Shown here: positions 59,120 through 64,000 of the stretch, one piece after another | Numbering within the stretch: the stretch's first letter is position 1 | How the letters are laid out: each line of letters opens with the position of its first letter | Assembly (NCBI GenBank): GCA_003254925.1 | Contig: QANZ01029186.1 | Coordinates: forward strand, 113,187 to 177,186 | Source: Chamaecrista fasciculata | Taxonomy: Eukaryota > Streptophyta > Magnoliopsida > Fabales > Fabaceae | Reading direction: 5' to 3' | Length of the DNA: 64,000 nucleotides | The notes under the pieces: model-generated | The model's database searches: none | What the model saw: only the letters and a program-made list of their open reading frames with translations | Told to the model about the DNA's origin: nothing | Made by a program: the position numbers and the translations under genes

Positions 59120-61193
59120 GCATGAGTATGGAACTATATGGATAAATAATGTTACGTGAGAAGTGAAATTGAAGAATTAATCACCCGTAAATTACATAAT
59201 TGATTCCATCGTTTATGGTTAAATTGTGTTCAAGTCAATGCCAATAAGGGTTTACTTTTGATAGTCAATGACTTCATGGTTTATTAACCTAATAAATTAA
59301 ATAAAAATGTATTTTAAAGAAGTAATAAAACTTATATTTCTTTAAAAAGTTAAATAAAAAAATTTGTCTTTCATAAATTAAACCATAACTCTCTTTTTGA
59401 AAAGTGGTCGGATTACCTTACCGATTCCCCAACCTAATCCAAATCAGGATTTGTATCAACAGAAGCATTAATTGTACATTTTAATGGTGACCTCCGAAAC
59501 CATATTGTTGAAGTTTATTACCCCATCCGGTTATGAATATCTGATGTTTTGGAGATTTTCTTTTGTTTCAAAATATCTGATGTTTTACAAATTCAAGATA
59601 GCATTAATTATTTGTTTACCATTTTATCCCTATTAAATATAGTAGAGTCATAAAAGAATAAGTATTTCTCAAGTATTTCTATTATTTTCAATAAGGATAG
59701 TTTAGTCTTTTTATCTCATTTTTCTCTTTATTGTAGGTGAGCCAATCATTTTCTTAATCTGTGTATATTTACCTTAAACATCAGATATATAGAACCAGAG
59801 GGAGTATTATTTTTCATCATCACAAAATAAACAACCCATGAGACATGCGCGACTACAAGAAAAAGGGATTAGAAAGGGAAATTTTCTGTTAATTCAATTA
59901 GAGACAGACGTCACCATTTGGTTTCTAATTTAGGTGTTCCAAAAATCAGAGACGTAATTCCGTCTCTAAGTTTGAGACGAACAGAAATTATGTTATAAAA
60001 ATTAACACTTTTAATTAATATCAGGGTAATTTTATAAAAATTCTGAATTACCAAGAAGTCTATTAACTTGTTATCATAATTCATAAGATTACTTTAAAAT
60101 ATAATTATAATATCTTTTTAATAACTATGTAATAAAGACCTTTACAATTGGCTGAAAGAAAAACTATAAAGACCATGAAATGCATGTAAGAAACTCAGAA
60201 TCATAAACACATTTATATGACTCCTATTACAAAGAAATCAAGAAACATAGAACAAATCCAAACATTATGATTATTCTATTATTTCAAGTTTTCAACACAG
60301 CGGAAGAGACAAGATATAAATACTTCCAGCCATAGTCAAAGCTTTCTTTGATCACAAAATGGAGAGAGCAAAAGAACACTGCAAAACCAAGAAAGTCAGT
60401 GTAAAAACCAAAAGAGAGAATTCTTACGGGATAGAATTTTCTGGTCAACGTTAGGTTGATAACCACTATTTGATCAGGAATCCTCTTGCCTAATTTAGTG
60501 GGGATTAATTCCTTCCATCAAGGAGATATTCCCTATTCAATAAAATCAGAATTAATTCTAATCAATCACCATTTAATATTTTGAATAATTGACATATATA
60601 GACCCAAGGGGATTTTAATGAGGACCATATATAATTAATACATTTTATTATAATTAATAATAAATAATTAATTATTCCTACAATGCATGCTATATCCTAT
60701 ATGAAACAAAAAAAAATTGAAGATAACATTAATTTGTTTCACTAAGAAAAATAAAAGGACAAATATAATCGGGATTTGTTTTTCTGGTTTAAGATTGCAT
60801 TTTTCCAGGGCTACTGCATGAATACCCAGAGCGCGCAGTTAAGTCACAATAAAGCCAATAATTAATGATGTAGTAGTACAAAAAGGCTATGGATGATACT
60901 ATCAAGCATGAAAATTGACACAGAAATGAGATAGAACACAGACATGTTATAAGAAATTTTTATAATTATATGACATATAGATAATTAAAAACTTTAATAA
61001 AAACTTTAAAAGTTACAATATTTATTTATAACACATGTTATATATGGGTCATAATTTTTTATTGCTTGTTATATTAAAATTATAAAAAATTAATTTTATA
61101 TTCTAAAACTAATGAATATGTATCGTATAGATGTCGAACACCATGATATCCATATAGCAATACACTTTCAAAATGATGAAATATTTATACTAG
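59120..61193. other. Non-coding; duplicated WAT1 upstream region
   Basis: From about 59812 short colinear matches to 54740-56160 appear, such as 'aagggctactgc.tgaatac.cagag' (60817 versus 56070) and 'ggacaaatataat.gggatt' (60759 versus 56016). Matching stops near 60895. A possible CACTA-type end (gactacaagaaaaaggg at 59851) with GAGACG subterminal repeats lies inside. No gene. Confidence 0.55.
59850..60000 (+). mobile_element. Possible CACTA-type transposon end
   Basis: GACTACAAGAAAAAGGG differs by one base from the CACTACAAGAAAA terminus of En/Spm elements. It is followed by subterminal repeats of GAGACG in both orientations (59920-59990). No second end or transposase was found, so it is a fragment at best. 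Confidence 0.35.
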
Positions 61194-62770
61194 TGTTAGG
61201 AAAAATCCACCAAGGAGATCCTAGAGGGAGGTAAATAGGATCTGAAAACTTTTTCGCAAACTGTTAAGTAGCTGGATATATAAAATCAGTTCCTTACTGA
61301 AAGTCACTTCCTTAACCAGAAGGTTTACTAAAAAAATAGTTCCTTTATATAAAAACCTTAGTTCCTTTACGAAATAGCTCAGTTCCTTAACCAGGTGTTC
61401 AGTTCCTTCAGTGAACAGATCACTTCCTCTAAAAATAGTTCGTTTCCTTAAAACAGTTTTGTCTCCTTAACAACATTTTATCAAACACTTTGCAACAAAA
61501 CCTTTTCAACACTTAACTCAAAGATATAAAATGCGGAATAATAAAGAGTTAAGGGATAGAGAGATTGACACCACGATTTATAGTGGTTCACATAGAGTAG
61601 AAGCCTTGATATGGAAGTCTCTCTATGCTACATCCACTCCCCAAGCGAAAGGGCAAGGGAATTCGTATATTAATACTTTGTAGGCAACCGACCAATACAA
61701 TGGAATCAACCTAAGATTAGGATCACCCCTGAGGTTTTACAATCTCCCTTTTATAGTCCCCACAAATCTCACGGGTAGTCTCCAAGGTTCCTATACACTC
61801 CTCTTATCTTGCAACCACACACGGCTCACCACTAGGGTTTCACAACAAACGAGGAAGGCAACCTACTACCACTAAGGTTTTGAACGAATCAAACAATAGA
61901 TGAAGTAGATGGTGTCTCTCACAAAGAGATAGGTTTTCTCACAAAGAGTGGGTTCACATTAAGTGATTCTCTCCACAAAGGATTCCACAAAGTATTTTCC
62001 CACTAAGAGTTACAACACATGTAATAGCACTAAGCTCTCTGAATTCTTGTAATAGCAGCTTGAATATCTCAGAATCAGTAGTCTTCAACGTATGAAGGCT
62101 TCTCCTTTTTATAGGCATCGTTGAGGTTGAGCTTCATAAGGAATTAATTTGAATTCTTCGATTTCCAAAAGCTCCAACGGCTAGGTCATCAAGAATCTTC
62201 AATTTTCATCAATGCTCATTCAGCTCCAACGTTTAGAATTCATAAATATCATACTTGTTGTCCACTCTATTCGAATTTGTATTTTGGCTCCATCAGGATT
62301 CAACATTAAACTGGTCAGGATCTAGCAATCGGGATTTGAAATGTTTCCATATATGGATCCTCGCAATAAACACAAAGTATGAGTTAGGAAATTAATTATA
62401 ATCAAAGATATTATATGATCAGCACTTAATCAAGTCATATATCGAATTTCCTAATCAAGAGCGCATGGATTAATCACAAAGATCTTCATTTAAGAGATTG
62501 CGCAATATTTCTAGATTTGTTTCCTTTTTTATCAAGATATGATTATGATCTTGCTTCAATAATGATTAGATCGAGTTAAATCAATTAGCATCAATCATAA
62601 TTCATCATATTAATAATTAATACGATTATACAACATTCTAGAACAAAAAATATTTATTGCAAAATTTTTGAGAATTATTAAAATAAAATCAACGATAAAG
62701 GATATGCAATCTGTTTTCATGGATCCTTAAACAAACGACACACAAAGGAGTTCCTTGATTTCCCAACAAT
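61194..62770 (-). repeat. Long LTR of a truncated retrotransposon
   Basis: A 1,577-bp unit bounded by TG (61194) and CA (62770). On the minus strand a purine tract AAAAAGGAAGAGAT immediately precedes the end TGTTGGGAAATC, which marks it as a 3' LTR. A TATA box (CTATAAAAAGG, minus, 62105-62115) supports this. LTRs of this size with an AAAAAGG.GGAGATTGTTGG junction are typical of SIRE/Maximus-like copia elements; that assignment is from memory of the family. The other LTR and nearly all of the interior are absent from the window. Confidence 0.65.
62106..62113 (-). promoter_or_regulatory. TATA box inside the long LTR
   Basis: The minus strand reads GCCTATAAAAAGGAGAAG here, placing a core promoter in the middle of the LTR as expected for a U3/R boundary. 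Confidence 0.5.
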
Positions 62771-62988
62771 CTCTTCCTTTTTGATAATGGCAAAAATTTT
62801 GTCAAGTTTAAAACATACACATGATTAAGACCATATTTAACAACATACATGATTCAAACCATATTTAACAACTCACATAGAGCAACATGATTCAGACCAT
62901 ATTTAACAACCAAAAATAGAACAACTAATGTTCACAAACAAATTGCAAACCAGGTATGCATTTAAGTTGAAAGAATCAGATTATACCT
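62771..62988 (-). mobile_element. Internal 3' remnant of the long-LTR element
   Basis: Polypurine tract and about 200 bases of adjoining internal sequence. It contains three tandem copies of an acatgatt.a.accatatttaacaac unit (62818-62912). The sequence ends abruptly at 62988, where WAT1 exon-4 sequence begins. Confidence 0.5.
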
Positions 62989-63760
62989 TGGGCCATCTGG
63001 TACATTATGCAGGTCCATCAATTAATTTATAATATTAATTAATCACTCTTGTCTTTCTTCTTCATCTAAAATGTATACTAATAATAATAATGTTGTGGCA
63101 GACAATGACTTTGAAAAGATATCCTGCTCAATTATCATTAACTACATGGATGTGCTTTGTTGGAGCAGCCCAATCAGCAATCTTCACTGTGATAGTGGAA
63201 CACAATAGATCTGCTTGGATAATAGGTCTCAATATTGATTTATGGTCCACAATATATGGTGTAAGTACAGACAAAAACAATTAATTAATTAATGAAGGGT
63301 CCTTTTTAATTAATTAGTCGTCATTGTGAATTAATATAAATAATATGTATTATTTATTTATTAATGGCAGGGGATCATGGCCTCTGGTTTGTTAGTTTAC
63401 ATTCAACTATGGTGTACAGAGCAAAAAGGGCCAGTTTTTGTGACCATGTTTAACCGTCTAAATGCAATACCTGTGGCACTTGTATCATACTTCGTTGTTG
63501 GCGACAAGCTTTATTTGGGCTGGTACGTAACGTAGTTACTAATTACCTTCGCTTCATAATTTTCAATTTCCTGTTAATTTACTTTTAACTTGTAACTCAT
63601 ATAATATGTGTGTGGATAATTCAGCATCGTAGGGGCAATTATTGTGATCATTGGAGTATACTTGCTGTTGTGGGGGCAAGCAGGTGACAAAAGGCAAGAT
63701 GGTGACGTGAAGAAAGAGCAATTTCATGATAGTTTTGATGATTCAGAATGCAGAGTATAG
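62989..63760 (+). pseudogene. 5'-deleted WAT1-related gene copy
   Basis: A near-identical copy of the 3' half of the gene at 56574-58255. It retains the last ~27 bases of exon 4 (WYIMQ), exon 5 (63102-63260), exon 6 (63371-63522) and exon 7 (63625-63760), all with intact splice sites and phases. Exons 1-3 and nearly all of exon 4 are missing. Coding changes include Ala to Thr at the start of exon 5 and, in exon 6, Pro to Arg and Leu to Pro (FNRLNAIP versus FNPLNAIL). With the first five helices gone it cannot be a normal transporter. It abuts a truncated LTR retrotransposon. A chimeric transcript is possible but untested. Confidence 0.9.
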
Positions 63761-64000
63761 CCATCTCACCTCAAACACAAAGCAAAAAAATGACCTTACT
63801 TAAATTATGCAACCAAACCAAATAAGGGGGACAAACGTTTTGGTTTTCACCCACTTTCACTTCACTTAAGATAATTGTTGCATTGCAAATCACCTTTCAG
63901 TTATGTTATAACTCTGATTTCTTTACTTAACTTGAGTATTTGAAAAATGTATATCTTTTGTTTCTAAATTTTATATCAATTTTTATTTTCTTTTTAAAAT
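63761..64000. repeat. Duplicated 3' flank of the WAT1 copy
   Basis: Aligns with 58256 to about 58510 with a few substitutions and one ~20-base deletion (near 63905). The alignment still runs at the end of the window, so the right limit of the duplication is outside. Confidence 0.8.

Noticed and set aside
61194-62770. Solo LTR
   Set aside because: A polypurine tract and internal sequence continue past 62770, so it is the end of a truncated element rather than a recombined solo LTR.
1-64000. CRISPR array, operon or prokaryote-type defence system
   Set aside because: The window has spliced plant genes and retrotransposons. The only regular repeats are microsatellites, TIR units and short LTR-internal arrays.

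Overview
This is a nuclear segment of a flowering-plant genome, most likely a eudicot. The DNA is AT-rich, genes are split by short AT-rich introns, and intergenic spacers are long and packed with Ty1/copia elements, a LINE, a SINE and many foldback (MITE-like) elements. The host genes belong to plant families: SUPERMAN-class C2H2 zinc fingers, a cellulose-synthase-like G protein, an ACC-oxidase-homolog dioxygenase, a CASP-like membrane protein and a WAT1-related transporter. I cannot name the species.

Layout. 1-7.45 kb has no gene but holds two 9-bp-TSD foldback elements of one family (1310-1766, 4634-5037) and a hAT-like element (3070-3507). 7.46-12.46 kb is a small hairpin MITE split by an intact minus-strand copia element (7499-12367). 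13345-13727 is a 5'-truncated LINE with a 13-bp target duplication. 15055-19963 is a second intact copia element on the plus strand with identical LTRs. 20-36 kb is sparse: two intronless-CDS, single-finger EAR-type C2H2 repressors (23335-23997 and 32035-32733, both minus), plus old repeats and a SINE (34241-34398). 36233-41903 is a decayed copia element with frameshifts, stops and a 28-bp internal duplication. 42-48.5 kb carries more foldback elements around the CslG-like gene (8 exons, minus, 43967-47212).

48.6-58.3 kb is the gene-rich end, all on the plus strand: an ACC-oxidase homolog (3 exons, second intron GC-AG), a CASP-like 5B protein (3 exons) and a WAT1-related EamA transporter (7 exons). 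59.8-64 kb looks like a tandem duplicate of the WAT1 locus. In that copy the first three exons and nearly all of exon 4 are missing, and the 3' part of a long-LTR retrotransposon (61194-62988) sits directly against the remnant of exon 4.

The host genes do not form a pathway. The window is mainly a record of transposition and local duplication. I found no operon-like, CRISPR-like or otherwise unprecedented system. The most informative observations are the chimeric WAT1/LTR locus, the copia insertion into a MITE arm, a foldback element with a nearby empty paralogous site, and two young copia elements with non-TG...CA LTR ends whose reading frames end inside their own 3' LTR. Exon boundaries were read by eye and checked for phase; no alignment was run.
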